Shown here one piece after another: positions 1-8,100 of a stretch of DNA of 64,000 nt. Source of the stretch: AP-15 sp035538335 (GTDB lineage Bacteria > Pseudomonadota > Alphaproteobacteria > ATCC43930 > CGMCC-115725). The position numbers were made by a program, and so were the translations under genes. The stretch spans positions 14,691-78,690 of the forward strand of contig DATLKN010000054.1 of NCBI GenBank assembly GCA_035538335.1, read 5' to 3'. Position 1 is the first letter of the stretch. The number at the start of each line of letters is the position of its first letter. The notes under the pieces are model-generated. The model saw nothing but the letters and a program-made list of their open reading frames with translations, had not been told where the DNA came from and searched no databases.

Positions 1-164
1 CGATGCTGTCGCCCGAAACGGTCGAGCTTCTGCCGCGCATCCCCTTGCACCGGCTCGGCATCCCCTCCGACATCGCCGGCACGATCTTCTTCCTGTGCAG
101 CGAGGACGCCGCCTACGTCACCGGCGCCGAAATCTTCGTCACCGGCGGCCAGCATGTCTATTGA
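1..164 (+). CDS. SDR family oxidoreductase, C-terminal fragment
   Basis: Open at the left window edge and read in the frame of base 3 to a TGA at 162-164. The tail (LGIPSDIAGTIFFL, then AAYVTGAEIFVTGG) is the C-terminal signature of classical short-chain dehydrogenases: the proline-directed turn, the DIA helix that packs against the cofactor fold, and the final strand YVTG..I.V.GG. The catalytic Ser-Tyr-Lys lies outside the window, so substrate and cofactor cannot be judged. A palindromic repeat follows the stop. Confidence 0.8.
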   Translation, partial: MLSPETVELLPRIPLHRLGIPSDIAGTIFFLCSEDAAYVTGAEIFVTGGQHVY

Positions 165-229
165 GGCGCGGCCGGCGGCTCGTCCCTCGCCGGCCGTGCT
201 CGCGCGCGATCCGGCTGACCACTTTCCGT

Positions 230-290
230 GTCATACCGGCGGAGGCCGGTATCCATGACAGCGGTGGGTCCCGACCTTCGTCGGGACGAC
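230..290. repeat. Short palindromic repeats (family B), two in tandem
   Basis: Two small dyads lie between the SDR tail and ilvD: ATACCGGC-ggag-GCCGGTAT (about 230-261) and GTCCCGAC-cttc-GTCGGGAC (about 265-289). Near-identical arms recur at 2086, 6706, 6742, 60901 and 60951. They look like intergenic REP-type elements and may also fold as transcript-end hairpins. Confidence 0.75.
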
Positions 291-372
291 ACGATCACAG
301 GGTGAGCATGAACCTGTGGCAGTCCGGCGCGAGCTGGATTACTCGGTCGTAGGACAAGGAAGGCACTCGGCG

Positions 373-2070
373 ATGAGAAAACTCCGCTCGGCGGTCACCA
401 GGGAGGGGCTTTCCCGAACGCCGCACCGCGCCTTCATGCGGGCGATGGGGCTCGACGACGCGGCGATCGAAAAACCGATGGTCGGCGTCGTCAGCATGAA
501 GGGCGAGCAGACGCCGTGCAACATGACGCATGGGCCGCAGGTCGAGGCGGCAAAGGAAGGGATCGAGCAGGCCGGCGGCACGCCGCGCGAGTTCACGACG
601 GTCTCGGTCTCCGACGGCATCAGCATGAACCACGAGGGCATGAAATTCTCGCTGGTGTCGCGGGAGCTGATCGCCGATTCGATCGAGGCGGTCGTGCACG
701 GGCTCGCCTATGACGGGCTCGTCGGCTTCGGCGGCTGCGACAAGACCCTGCCGGGTGTCATGATGGGGATGGTGCGCTGCAACGTGCCTGCGGTCTTCGT
801 CTATGGCGGCAGCGCGCTTCCGGGCCGCTTCGAGGGGCGCGAGGTGACGATCCTCGATTCCTACGAAGGGGTCGGCGCGGTGATGACGGGGGCGATGGAC
901 ACCGCGACGCTCGACCGGCTCGAACGCGCTTGCCTGCCGAGCATCGGCGCCTGCGCCGGCCAGTTCACCGCCAACACGATGGCGATGGTGTCGGAGGCCT
1001 TGGGCCTCAGCGTGCCGAACGTCTCGATGGTGCCGGGCGTCTTCGCCGAGCGCGCCGCTTATGCCCGGCATGCCGGGGCGCTCGTCATGCAGGCGATCGA
1101 GAAAGGCGGGCCGCGGCCGCGCGATCTGGTGACGCGGCGGGCGCTCGAAAACGCCTGCGCAATGGTCGCGGCGACGGGCGGCTCGACCAACGCGGCGCTG
1201 CACATCCCGGCGATCGCGCACGAGGCGGGCATCGCGTTCGGCCTCGACGACATGGCGCGGGTCTGGGCCCGCACGCCGCTGATCGCCGATCTGCGGCCCG
1301 GCGGGCGCTTCACCGCCAAGGACGTCTACGACATCGGCGGCACGGCGGTCATCCTGAAGGCGCTGATCGAAGCGGGGCACATCGACGGCGGTTGCCTCTG
1401 CGTCACCGGCGAGACGCTGCGCGAGGCCTATGGCCGGGCCGGGGCGCCCGACGGCGCGGTGGTGCGCGCGGTCGCGAACCCGCTCCTGCCCGATGGCGGC
1501 CTCGTCGTCCTGAAGGGCAACCTCGCGCCCGACGGGGCGCTGATCAAGCCGGCGGCATTGAAGGCGATGGTGCATGAAGGCCCGGCGCGCGTCTTCGAAT
1601 GCGAAGAGGATTGCGTCAAGACGGTCGAGGCGCGCGACTACCGGGCGGGCGAGGTGCTGGTGCTGCGCAACGAAGGCCCGGTCGGCGGGCCGGGGATGCG
1701 CGAGATGCTCGGCATCACGGCGCTGATCGCCGGGCAGCAGATGGGCGAGAAGGTGGCGCTCGTCACCGACGGCCGTTTTTCGGGCGCCACGCGCGGCATC
1801 TGCGTCGGCCATGTCGCGCCGGAAGCGGCGGTCGGCGGCCCGCTGGCGCTGGTGCGCGACGGCGACCGGGTCCGCATCGACGTGACGGCCCGGCGCATCG
1901 ACCTGTTGCTCGAGGAGGCGGAACTTTCCGCCCGCCGGGCGCAGTGGCAGGCGCATCCGCCGCGCCACCGCGCCGGGCTGCTTGCGAAATACGCCCGCCT
2001 CGTCGGGCAGGCCGACAAGGGCGCCGTCACCCATGAAGGTGGCGCCGAATGGCCCTGGTTCGACGGCTGA
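373..2070 (+). CDS. ilvD: Dihydroxy-acid dehydratase (IlvD/Edd family)
   Basis: 565 residues. IlvD dehydrates 2,3-dihydroxy acids to 2-keto acids in valine, leucine and isoleucine synthesis in the cytosol; sugar-acid dehydratases share the fold. The three Fe-S cysteines expected for the family are present: C49 (TPCNMTHG), C122 (GGCDKTLPG) and C194 (GACAGQFTANTM). The C-terminal TDGRFSGATRG carries the catalytic serine, followed by GHVAPEAAVGGP. I chose the ATG at 373, which gives the usual N-terminus (TREGLSRTPHRAFMRAMG) and has AGGACAAGG just upstream; an upstream start at 316 would add 19 atypical residues. The gene stands alone between repeats. A sugar-acid dehydratase is possible, but the motifs favour IlvD. 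Confidence 0.85.
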   Translation: MRKLRSAVTREGLSRTPHRAFMRAMGLDDAAIEKPMVGVVSMKGEQTPCNMTHGPQVEAAKEGIEQAGGTPREFTTVSVSDGISMNHEGMKFSLVSRELIADSIEAVVHGLAYDGLVGFGGCDKTLPGVMMGMVRCNVPAVFVYGGSALPGRFEGREVTILDSYEGVGAVMTGAMDTATLDRLERACLPSIGACAGQFTANTMAMVSEALGLSVPNVSMVPGVFAERAAYARHAGALVMQAIEKGGPRPRDLVTRRALENACAMVAATGGSTNAALHIPAIAHEAGIAFGLDDMARVWARTPLIADLRPGGRFTAKDVYDIGGTAVILKALIEAGHIDGGCLCVTGETLREAYGRAGAPDGAVVRAVANPLLPDGGLVVLKGNLAPDGALIKPAALKAMVHEGPARVFECEEDCVKTVEARDYRAGEVLVLRNEGPVGGPGMREMLGITALIAGQQMGEKVALVTDGRFSGATRGICVGHVAPEAAVGGPLALVRDGDRVRIDVTARRIDLLLEEAELSARRAQWQAHPPRHRAGLLAKYARLVGQADKGAVTHEGGAEWPWFDG

Positions 2071-2085
2071 GAGGCTACAACCGTT

Positions 2086-2114
2086 CGTCACCCCGGCGGA
2101 GGCCGGGGTCCACC
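2086..2114. repeat. Family B palindromic repeat
   Basis: CCCCGGC-ggag-GCCGGGG dyad directly after ilvD. It is the same family as at 230 and 6706 and may act as the ilvD terminator hairpin, although no T-tract follows. Confidence 0.7.
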
Positions 2115-2193
2115 AATCCGCCGCATGAAAAGCGCCAGGATCTCTCGATCATTGCAGATATTTGCAGGAAAATGTGGGCTGCAGGCCCGGCAT

Positions 2194-2310
2194 CGCGTCC
2201 TTCGAGACGGCGCTACGCACCTCCTCAGGATGATGTACTTCATTGATGGCATTAAGAAAAATCGTCATCCTGAGGAGCACCCGGAGGGCGCGTCTCGAAG
2301 GACGCACGAC
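2194..2310 (+). repeat. 117-bp imperfect palindromic element (family A), copy 1
   Basis: Outer arms GTCCTTCGAGAC (left) and GTCTCGAAGGAC (right), inner arms CTCAGGATGA and TCATCCTGAG, and a central GATGGCATTAAG. The element could fold into one long hairpin and has no coding capacity. A second copy in reverse orientation lies at 10939-11056 and shares both arms and the centre. Together with the family B dyad it fills the 312-bp gap between ilvD and the CMD gene. Confidence 0.75.
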
Positions 2311-2382
2311 ACCGATCCCAGCAGCCCGGCAAAAGATTCACACTCTCCTTCGCCGGGACGACGAGTCGATAAACCCTGAAGC

Positions 2383-3477
2383 TCACTCCCGCGCGGCGAC
2401 GGCGAAGCGGTCGAGGCTGAGCGCGGCGCGGAAATCGGCGCTCGCCTGCGCCTTCTGCTCTTCGAGCGGGATGCCGGTCGCATCGGCGACCCGGTCGATG
2501 GCGTTGAAGAGGCCGGCGACGGCGGCGGCATCGACGAGCCCCGCGGAACCGACCGCGGCGCCCAAATCGGCGCGGGCGCGCGCGAGCCGCGCGTCGTCCT
2601 CGCCGAGCACGGCTTCGGCGAATTCGACGAGAAGCCGGCCATGCGGCGCACCGCCCCCCTCGACCCCGCCGATGACGGCGGCGAGGTCGTAAGCCCTAGC
2701 CTGCGTCAGGCCGCTCGCACGGAGCAGCAAGGCGTGGCTCGTCGTTCAATAGAGACATCGGTTGAGGGCCGAGACGCGCGCCGCCAACAGCTCGATCTGG
2801 GCGTGGCTGATCGCCCGGTATTCGCGCGAGAAATCGCGCATCGCCGCGGCCGGCTGGTACTGGTGCGCGACCAAATCGAAGAACGAGGCCACCTCGTCGG
2901 GGACGAGGCTCATCGCCTTCATGATGTTGGGCGGCCGGCTCGTCCCATAAAGCTCGCCGGCGCCCGCTTCGCCCGGTTCGAGCCAGGGGACCCAGGCCGG
3001 GCCCGCTTTCGCGCCGACGGGGCGTCGCCGCGACGGCGAACCCGGCCGGCTTTGCGGCAGCGGCAGCGGGTCGAGGCCGAGGCCGCGCGCGAAGGTGTCG
3101 ATCGCAACCGTATGGGCGACGACGCCGATCGCCTCGACATACTCCTCGGCCATGAGGCCGGCGGCGAGGATGTCGCGGAACCAGCGCTCGGCAAGCCGGC
3201 CGGGATCGGTCGCCACCCGATGCACGACCTCGACGACGGCCGCGGAAAGTTCGCCGATTCTGTCGTGGGCGCCGGCAACCGCCGCCGGCGACAGCGCCTC
3301 TTTGCGGGCGCGGCAGAGGGCGCAGGACGGCGCCCGGCGCGTCTCGTCGGCGATCGCGACGCGCGCCTCGCCGGTCCACCACGTCCCCGGCTTGCCGATC
3401 CGCGCCCAGGCGCGGCCATGCGCGGCGGCGAGATCGTCGCGTATCGGGATCGGCGCCGCCGCGTAAAATTCGCGCAT
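2383..3477 (-). CDS. AhpD-like carboxymuconolactone decarboxylase, probable selenoprotein (in-frame TGA = Sec244)
   Basis: Read straight through the TGA at 2748-2746, the frame gives 364 residues; read as a stop it gives 243. Around the TGA the protein reads E229-x11-C241-LY-U244-TTS-H248, which matches the AhpD catalytic spacing E-x11-C-x2-C-x3-H with the second cysteine replaced by the TGA. Downstream, the same frame continues in family style (LLLRASGL, then FNAIDRVADATGIPLEEQ) to residue 364, with no frame change and no other stop. A SECIS-like hairpin starts 17 nt after the TGA. AhpD/CMD proteins are small-molecule peroxidase or hydroperoxide-linked redox enzymes. The start lies 22 bp after the hemA stop, so the two are likely co-transcribed. 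Alternatives are a nonsense pseudogene or a sequencing error (a TGT or TGC would restore Cys); the exact placement argues for Sec. selA, selB, selC and selD are not in the window. Confidence 0.75.
2710..2728 (-). other. Candidate bacterial SECIS hairpin
   Basis: On the coding strand the stem GCTGCTC (2728-2722) pairs with GAGCGGC (2716-2710) over 7 bp, one pair being U-G, around the 5-nt loop CGUGC. The apical loop begins 25 nt after the UGA and has G at loop position 2 followed by U. This fits the known bacterial SECIS rules: a short stem, a small loop with G in the first two positions, and the loop about 16-37 nt from UGA. It lies within the coding sequence, as bacterial SECIS elements do. 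GC-rich DNA makes hairpins by chance, so the weight comes from its position. Confidence 0.55.
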
Positions 3478-3499
3478 CGGCTGCTCCTCGGAAGGCGCC

Positions 3500-4705
3500 T
3501 CAGGCGGCGCGCGGCAGGCTCAAGCGGCTCCAGATATCGCAGAGTGCCGCCGTCAGCGTCTCGATGTCGGCGTCGCTGTGCAGCGGCGTCGGGGTCAGGC
3601 GCAGCCGCTCGCGGCCGCGCGGCACGGTCGGGTAGTTGATCGGCTGCACATAAATGCGGTGGCGTTCCAGGAGCTCGTCCGAGGCGAGCTTGCAGAGGCC
3701 CGCATCGCCGACCATGACCGGCACGATATGGCTCTGCGACGGCATCACCGGCAGCCCCGCCTCGCCCAGGCTGCGTTTGAGGCGCGCCGCCCGCTCCTGA
3801 TGACGCTCGCGCTCGGCGTTGCTCGCCTTCAGATGCCGCACGCTGGCGAGCGCGCCCGCCGCCAGCAGCGGCGGCAGCGAGGTGGTAAAGATGAAGCCCG
3901 GCGCATGGCTGCGCAGGAAATCGACGAGCGCGGCCGAGCCCGCGACATAGCCGCCCATCACGCCGAACGCCTTGGCGAGGGTTCCCTGGATGACCGTCGG
4001 GCGATGCATGACGCCGTCACGCTCGGCCACCCCGCCGCCATGCGCGCCGTAGAGCCCGACCGCGTGCACCTCGTCGAGATAAGTCATGGCGCCGTGGCGC
4101 TCGGCGACCTCGCAGATCTCGCCGATCGGCGCGATGTCGCCATCCATTGAATAGACCGATTCGAAGGCGACGAGCTTCGGCCGCTCCGGCGGCAGGCGCT
4201 TGAGCAGGCGTTCGAGATCCTGCGGGTCGTTGTGGCGGAAGATCTGCTTTTCGGCGCGGCTGTTGCGGATGCCGGCGATCATCGAGGCGTGGTTGAGCGC
4301 GTCCGACAGGACGATCGTGCCCGGGATGTCGCGCGCCAAGGTCGAGAGCGCCGTCTCGTTCGCGACATAGCCTGAGGTGAAGACCAGCGCCGCCTCGCGG
4401 CCGTGCAGCTCAGCCAGCTCGCGCTCGAGCAGCAGATGGAAATGGTTGTTGCCGGAGATGTTGCGCGTGCCGCCGGCGCCGGCGCCGGCCGAATGCAACG
4501 CTTCCTGCATGGCGGCGAGCACTTTGGGGTGCTGGCCCATGCCGAGATAGTCGTTCGAGCACCACACCGTCACCTCGGCGCCGACGCGGTGGTCGAAGGC
4601 GCGCGGAAAGCGGCCGCAGCGCCGCTCGAGATCGGCGAAGACGCGGTAGCGGCCTTCGGCGCGCAGCGCCGCCAGCCGGTCGCGGAAAAAGCTTTCGTAA
4701 TCCAT
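3500..4705 (-). CDS. hemA: 5-aminolevulinate synthase
   Basis: 401 residues, the usual ALAS length. This PLP enzyme condenses glycine with succinyl-CoA to 5-aminolevulinate, the first step of heme synthesis by the Shemin route used by alphaproteobacteria. Seen: SNDYLGMGQHP (50-60), GGTRNISGNNHFH (78-90), D211 in DEVHAVGLYG, which contacts the PLP nitrogen, and the Schiff-base lysine K245 in GTLAKAFG. It lies between the transporter ATPase gene (76 bp upstream in transcription order) and the CMD selenoprotein candidate (22 bp downstream), all on the minus strand. The related KBL and BioF enzymes lack this exact ALAS pattern. Confidence 0.95.
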   Translation of the reverse strand: MDYESFFRDRLAALRAEGRYRVFADLERRCGRFPRAFDHRVGAEVTVWCSNDYLGMGQHPKVLAAMQEALHSAGAGAGGTRNISGNNHFHLLLERELAELHGREAALVFTSGYVANETALSTLARDIPGTIVLSDALNHASMIAGIRNSRAEKQIFRHNDPQDLERLLKRLPPERPKLVAFESVYSMDGDIAPIGEICEVAERHGAMTYLDEVHAVGLYGAHGGGVAERDGVMHRPTVIQGTLAKAFGVMGGYVAGSAALVDFLRSHAPGFIFTTSLPPLLAAGALASVRHLKASNAERERHQERAARLKRSLGEAGLPVMPSQSHIVPVMVGDAGLCKLASDELLERHRIYVQPINYPTVPRGRERLRLTPTPLHSDADIETLTAALCDIWSRLSLPRAA

Positions 4706-4780
4706 CGCCCGCCATTATCCGACAAGCGGCCCCGCCGGCGCCACAATTTCCGCGCTCTGCGCTCATTGGCCGCGCGAGGC

Positions 4781-5854
4781 TCAAGGCGGCATAAGGTGGA
4801 TCGCGGCGCAAGGTATTTCAACCTCGACGATGCTGCCCGAAGCGAGGCTGAGCCGGCGCGCTTCGCGGCGCATCATGAGGGCCGTCAGCGGAAAGCCGCA
4901 ATCGAGCCGAACCCGGGTCAGCGCTCCCTCCTCGGCGGCGCCGACGACGCGGGCCGCGAGCCGGTTCGCCGGCGCCCGCGGCGCGGCATCCTCGCCGAGC
5001 AGCTCGATCTCGTCGGCGCGGATCGCGAGCAGCACTTCGGGTCCCGCCACCAGGCTCTCGGGCGCCGCGGCGCGCAGCCGTGCCTCGCCGAGCGCCAGCG
5101 TGACGAGCCCCTCCGAGCGGCCGGCAAGGCGCGCCGGCAGCAGGTTCTCGACGCCGAGAAACTCGGCGACGAAGCGGTCGCGCGGCGACCCGAACACCGC
5201 CCGCGCGGCGCCCTGCTGCACGATCCCGCCGCCGCGCATGATGGCGAGCCGGCCGTCGAGAGCGAGCGCGTCGGCGCGGTCGTGCGTGACGAAGACCGCC
5301 GGCGTGCCGCGGCGCGACAGGAACTCGCGCAGCTCCTGCCGCAGCCGCTCGCGCGTGCCCGCGTCGAGGGCCGAGAACGGCTCGTCGAAAAGAAACAGGT
5401 CGGGCTCCGCGGCGAGCGCGCGGGCGAGCGCGGTGCGCTGCTTTTCGCCGGGGCTGAGAGCCGCCGGCGCGCGCTCGGCGAGGTGGGAAATCGCGAACTC
5501 GTCGAGCAGCCGGGCGAGCCGGCCGCGGACGGCCGCGCCGCGCGAACGGCGCAGCCCAAGAGCGACGTTCCCCTTGACCGAAAGATGCGGGAACAGCCCG
5601 AAATTCTGCAACACCAGCGCGACGTTGCGGCGCTCGGGCGGCAGCCCCGTCACATCCCGCCCGCCGATCGCGATATGGCCGGCCGATGGCCGGTGAAAGC
5701 CGGCGATGGTCTCCAATGTCACCGATTTCCCGGCGCCGTTCGGACCGAGCAGGACCAGGGTCTCGCCCGCCGCGACGGCGAGGCCGACGCTTTTCAGCGC
5801 GAACGCGCCGAGCGCCAGCGACAGGCCCTCGATCTCGAGCCCTCTCGCGGTCAC
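4781..5854 (-). CDS. ABC transporter ATPase, tungstate/molybdate type (WtpC/ModC-like)
   Basis: 357 residues with a GTG start at 5854 that overlaps the permease stop in a GTGA, so the two are translationally coupled. Walker A GPNGAGKS (37-44), Q-loop VLQNFGLFPH, signature LSPGEKQR (133-140), Walker B LFLFDEP (153-159) and H-loop VTHD are all present, so it should hydrolyse ATP. The roughly 120-residue C-terminal extension has the character of a TOBE/MOP regulatory domain of the CUT1/ModC/WtpC ATPases. With the permease and binding protein upstream it completes an oxyanion importer at the inner membrane. Tungstate or molybdate is inferred from the binding protein. Confidence 0.88.
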   Translation of the reverse strand: MTARGLEIEGLSLALGAFALKSVGLAVAAGETLVLLGPNGAGKSVTLETIAGFHRPSAGHIAIGGRDVTGLPPERRNVALVLQNFGLFPHLSVKGNVALGLRRSRGAAVRGRLARLLDEFAISHLAERAPAALSPGEKQRTALARALAAEPDLFLFDEPFSALDAGTRERLRQELREFLSRRGTPAVFVTHDRADALALDGRLAIMRGGGIVQQGAARAVFGSPRDRFVAEFLGVENLLPARLAGRSEGLVTLALGEARLRAAAPESLVAGPEVLLAIRADEIELLGEDAAPRAPANRLAARVVGAAEEGALTRVRLDCGFPLTALMMRREARRLSLASGSIVEVEIPCAAIHLMPP

Positions 5855-6666
5855 CGACCGGCCCCCGCATCGACGGCGCGCCCGTAGGCGAGCGCCCGGA
5901 ACAGGATGAAGAGGGCGAGGCAGAGGGCGAGCAGGATGACGGCGGCGGCGGCCGCCTCGTCGAGGCCGTAGCGCACGAAGAGCGTGTAGATCCGCACCGG
6001 CGCCGTCATCGGGTAATAGACGAGGATGACGACCGCGCCGAACTCGCTGATGGCGCGCGCGAAGGTAAGGGTGAGGCCCGTCAGGATGCTGCGCCGCGCC
6101 AAGGGCAGGCTGATGCGCAGCCAGACGGGCCAAGCCCCGAGCCCCAACGTGCGCCCGACCTGTTCCAATCGCGGATCGACCGCCTCGAAGCCGATGCGCG
6201 CCGCATTGACGGTGTAGGGGACGGAAACGAACAGCATCGCCGCGACAATGCCCCACAGCGTGCCCCAGAATTTGATGCCGAAGAGCGCGGCGGCCGGCGC
6301 CCCAAGCAGCCCCTCGCGCCCGAACACCATCAACAGCGCAATGCCGGCGACGGTATGCGGCACCGCCAGCGGCAGGTCGATCAATGCCGCGACTGCGCTC
6401 TTGCCGCGGAACCGGCTGCGCGCCAGCCCATAGGCGAGCGGCACCCCGAAAAAGGCGGCGGCGAGCGCCGTCAGGAACGAGCCCACGAGGCTCAGCCACA
6501 ATGCCGCGCGCAATTGCGGCATCTGCGCCGCATGCCGCAGGGCCGAGGCGGAGGGCGTCAGGCCGAGCGCGGCGAGCGGCAGCACCACGAAGCCGACGAG
6601 CAGGCTGCCGGCCAGCCAGCAGCACAGAAACAGCCCGCCCGACCGGCTAGGCCGCAAAGCGGTCAT
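5851..6666 (-). CDS. ABC transporter permease, tungstate/molybdate type (WtpB/ModB-like)
   Basis: 271 residues with about six hydrophobic segments; the first, LFLCCWLAGSLLVGF, starts near residue 12. The cytoplasmic coupling loop has the EAA-type pattern RTLGLGAWPVWLRISLP, and the family feature RAISEFGAVVILVYYP follows. The downstream ATPase overlaps its stop by 4 bp. A 149-bp gap with palindromic repeats separates it from the binding-protein gene, which is unusual inside a transporter operon and may lower permease and ATPase output relative to the binding protein. Confidence 0.9.
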   Translation of the reverse strand: MTALRPSRSGGLFLCCWLAGSLLVGFVVLPLAALGLTPSASALRHAAQMPQLRAALWLSLVGSFLTALAAAFFGVPLAYGLARSRFRGKSAVAALIDLPLAVPHTVAGIALLMVFGREGLLGAPAAALFGIKFWGTLWGIVAAMLFVSVPYTVNAARIGFEAVDPRLEQVGRTLGLGAWPVWLRISLPLARRSILTGLTLTFARAISEFGAVVILVYYPMTAPVRIYTLFVRYGLDEAAAAAVILLALCLALFILFRALAYGRAVDAGAGR

Positions 6667-6705
6667 CCCGGCGCATCACCGTGTCCCGACGCGCGTCGAT
6701 GTTCT

Positions 6706-6774
6706 CGTCGTCCCGGCGGAAGCCGGGACCCATATGCGCGGTGGATACCGGCTTTCGCCGGTATGACGATGACG
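6706..6774. repeat. Two family B palindromic repeats inside the transporter operon
   Basis: CCCGGC-ggaa-GCCGGG (about 6709-6731) and ATACCGGC-tttc-GCCGGTAT (about 6745-6767). They sit between the binding-protein and permease genes. In the transcript they would form two hairpins that could protect the upstream mRNA or attenuate downstream expression, as known for REP elements in other bacteria (inference). Confidence 0.75.
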
Positions 6775-6815
6775 TCGGGTCGATTTCTCGCCCTCGGCAC
6801 TGGCGTACGAACCGA

Positions 6816-7784
6816 TCACGACCCCGGCCAGGGCTTGACGAGCGCGCGCAACGACGCCGGCATCGCTGCCTCGCCGACCGCGTAAGGCGGGGCGAGGACG
6901 CCGAACCCGTTCTTTTCCATGACCGCCTGGCCCTGCGGCCCCAACAGGAGGGCGAGGTATTTCTGCGCCCATTCGGGGTGCGGCGCCCGTTTCGGGATCG
7001 TCACCGCATAGACGATCGGCCGGCCGGGGAGCGCGCCGTTTTTGGTATGCGCCACCGCCTCGCGGTAGACGGCGGCATGGCGCGGGTCGGAGAGATCGAT
7101 CCGCACCGGCAGATGCAGGTACCGGAAATGGTGCTGCACCGCGTCCGAGCGGTAGATCGCGAGGTAATCGATCTGGTGCAACTGCAATGCGGCGATCAGC
7201 GAGGTCTCGGTGTCGCGCATATTGGCGGCGGGCGCATTGGCGAGGATGCGCGCGGCGAGTCCCGGCGCCTTGTAATATCGCTCGGCGAGCGACAGCATCT
7301 GCACGGTCTGATAGCCGGAGGGGTCGGTATCGGGATTGGAGCGGCCGATCTCGACGCCGTTGCGCGCCAGCATGCGATACCAGTTCGCCGGCGTCACGTC
7401 CGCGGCGTATTTGCTTTGCGGCGTATAGACGAAGGTGATGGCGTTCCGCGCAAACCCGGCATACCAGTCGGCATAGCCGGGCTGTCCGTCCTTGCCGAAC
7501 ATGTATTGCGGGATGACGCTGTAATCGGCGACGGCGAGGATGTCGGCCGGCTGGTGCAATTGCGTGATCTCGCGCGCCATCTTGACGCTGCCGGCGAATT
7601 GCGGCTGCGGCACCGCATCGGGGTAGCGCGCGGCGAACAGCCGGTCGATGTCGCGGAACGGCCGCGCCAGCGTGCCGGCGGCGAGGATCATAAGGCGCGC
7701 CGGCGGCGCCGCCTGCGCCGGCCCGCCGGGCAACAGTGCGGCGAGGCCCAGCAATACCGCGGCAACGCTCGTGCGACGGGGCAT
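6816..7784 (-). CDS. Extracellular tungstate/molybdate-binding protein (WtpA-like)
   Basis: 322 residues. It begins with a Sec signal (MPRRTS-AAVLLGLAALLPGG-AQA) and continues with LMILAAGTLARPF, the N-terminal strand of WtpA/ModA proteins. PADILAVADYSVIPQYM and SNPDTDPSGYQT closely match the WtpA pattern (PDILASADY, then SNPxxDPxGY); these segments carry the anion ligands in the archaeal tungstate/molybdate-binding proteins. GGAGAAGAAA precedes the ATG at 7784. It should capture the oxyanion in the periplasm and deliver it to the permease and ATPase downstream. Sulfate is unlikely. Confidence 0.85.
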   Translation of the reverse strand: MPRRTSVAAVLLGLAALLPGGPAQAAPPARLMILAAGTLARPFRDIDRLFAARYPDAVPQPQFAGSVKMAREITQLHQPADILAVADYSVIPQYMFGKDGQPGYADWYAGFARNAITFVYTPQSKYAADVTPANWYRMLARNGVEIGRSNPDTDPSGYQTVQMLSLAERYYKAPGLAARILANAPAANMRDTETSLIAALQLHQIDYLAIYRSDAVQHHFRYLHLPVRIDLSDPRHAAVYREAVAHTKNGALPGRPIVYAVTIPKRAPHPEWAQKYLALLLGPQGQAVMEKNGFGVLAPPYAVGEAAMPASLRALVKPWPGS

Positions 7785-7803
7785 TTTCTTCTCCCGAGCG
7801 GGG

Positions 7804-8100
7804 CTATTTCTTCTGCGGCACGCAGGCGAAGGTGGCGCGGGCCGGCAGCAGGAGCGGGCAATAGTCGAGGTGATAGTCGGTGTCGAGGAGGGCGGCGCGG
7901 GTAGCGGGCGGGCATTGCGCCTGCGCGCTCTTCTGCACCTGCGCCGGCGAGCTGGCGAGCCGGTCGTAGCAGATGGCGACGCGCTCGCCCTCGGGCTCGC
8001 CCTTCTTCGCTTCCGCCGGCTGCGTTGGATAGGGCTCGACTGCCGAGCAGCCGGCGAGCGCCGCCGCGGCGGCGGCAAGGATGAGCCGCCATCCTCTCAT
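7804..8100 (-). CDS. Small lipoprotein of unknown function
   Basis: 98 residues. The N-terminus MRGWRLILAAAAAALAGC is a lipoprotein signal with lipobox LAGC, so the mature protein starts at Cys18 and is lipid-anchored. The mature part contains three further cysteines (AICYDR, AQCPP, DYCPLLL) plus FACVPQKK near the end, so disulfides are likely. The ATG overlaps the amidase stop as ATGA, and the gene lies 19 bp before the binding-protein gene. I do not recognise a family. Confidence 0.7.
   Translation of the reverse strand: MRGWRLILAAAAAALAGCSAVEPYPTQPAEAKKGEPEGERVAICYDRLASSPAQVQKSAQAQCPPATRAALLDTDYHLDYCPLLLPARATFACVPQKK

Noticed and set aside
295..2091. 598-codon open frame antisense to ilvD
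   Set aside because: GC-rich coding DNA leaves long antisense frames; the product is a low-complexity Arg/Asp/His-rich chain with no motif, while the plus frame is clearly IlvD.
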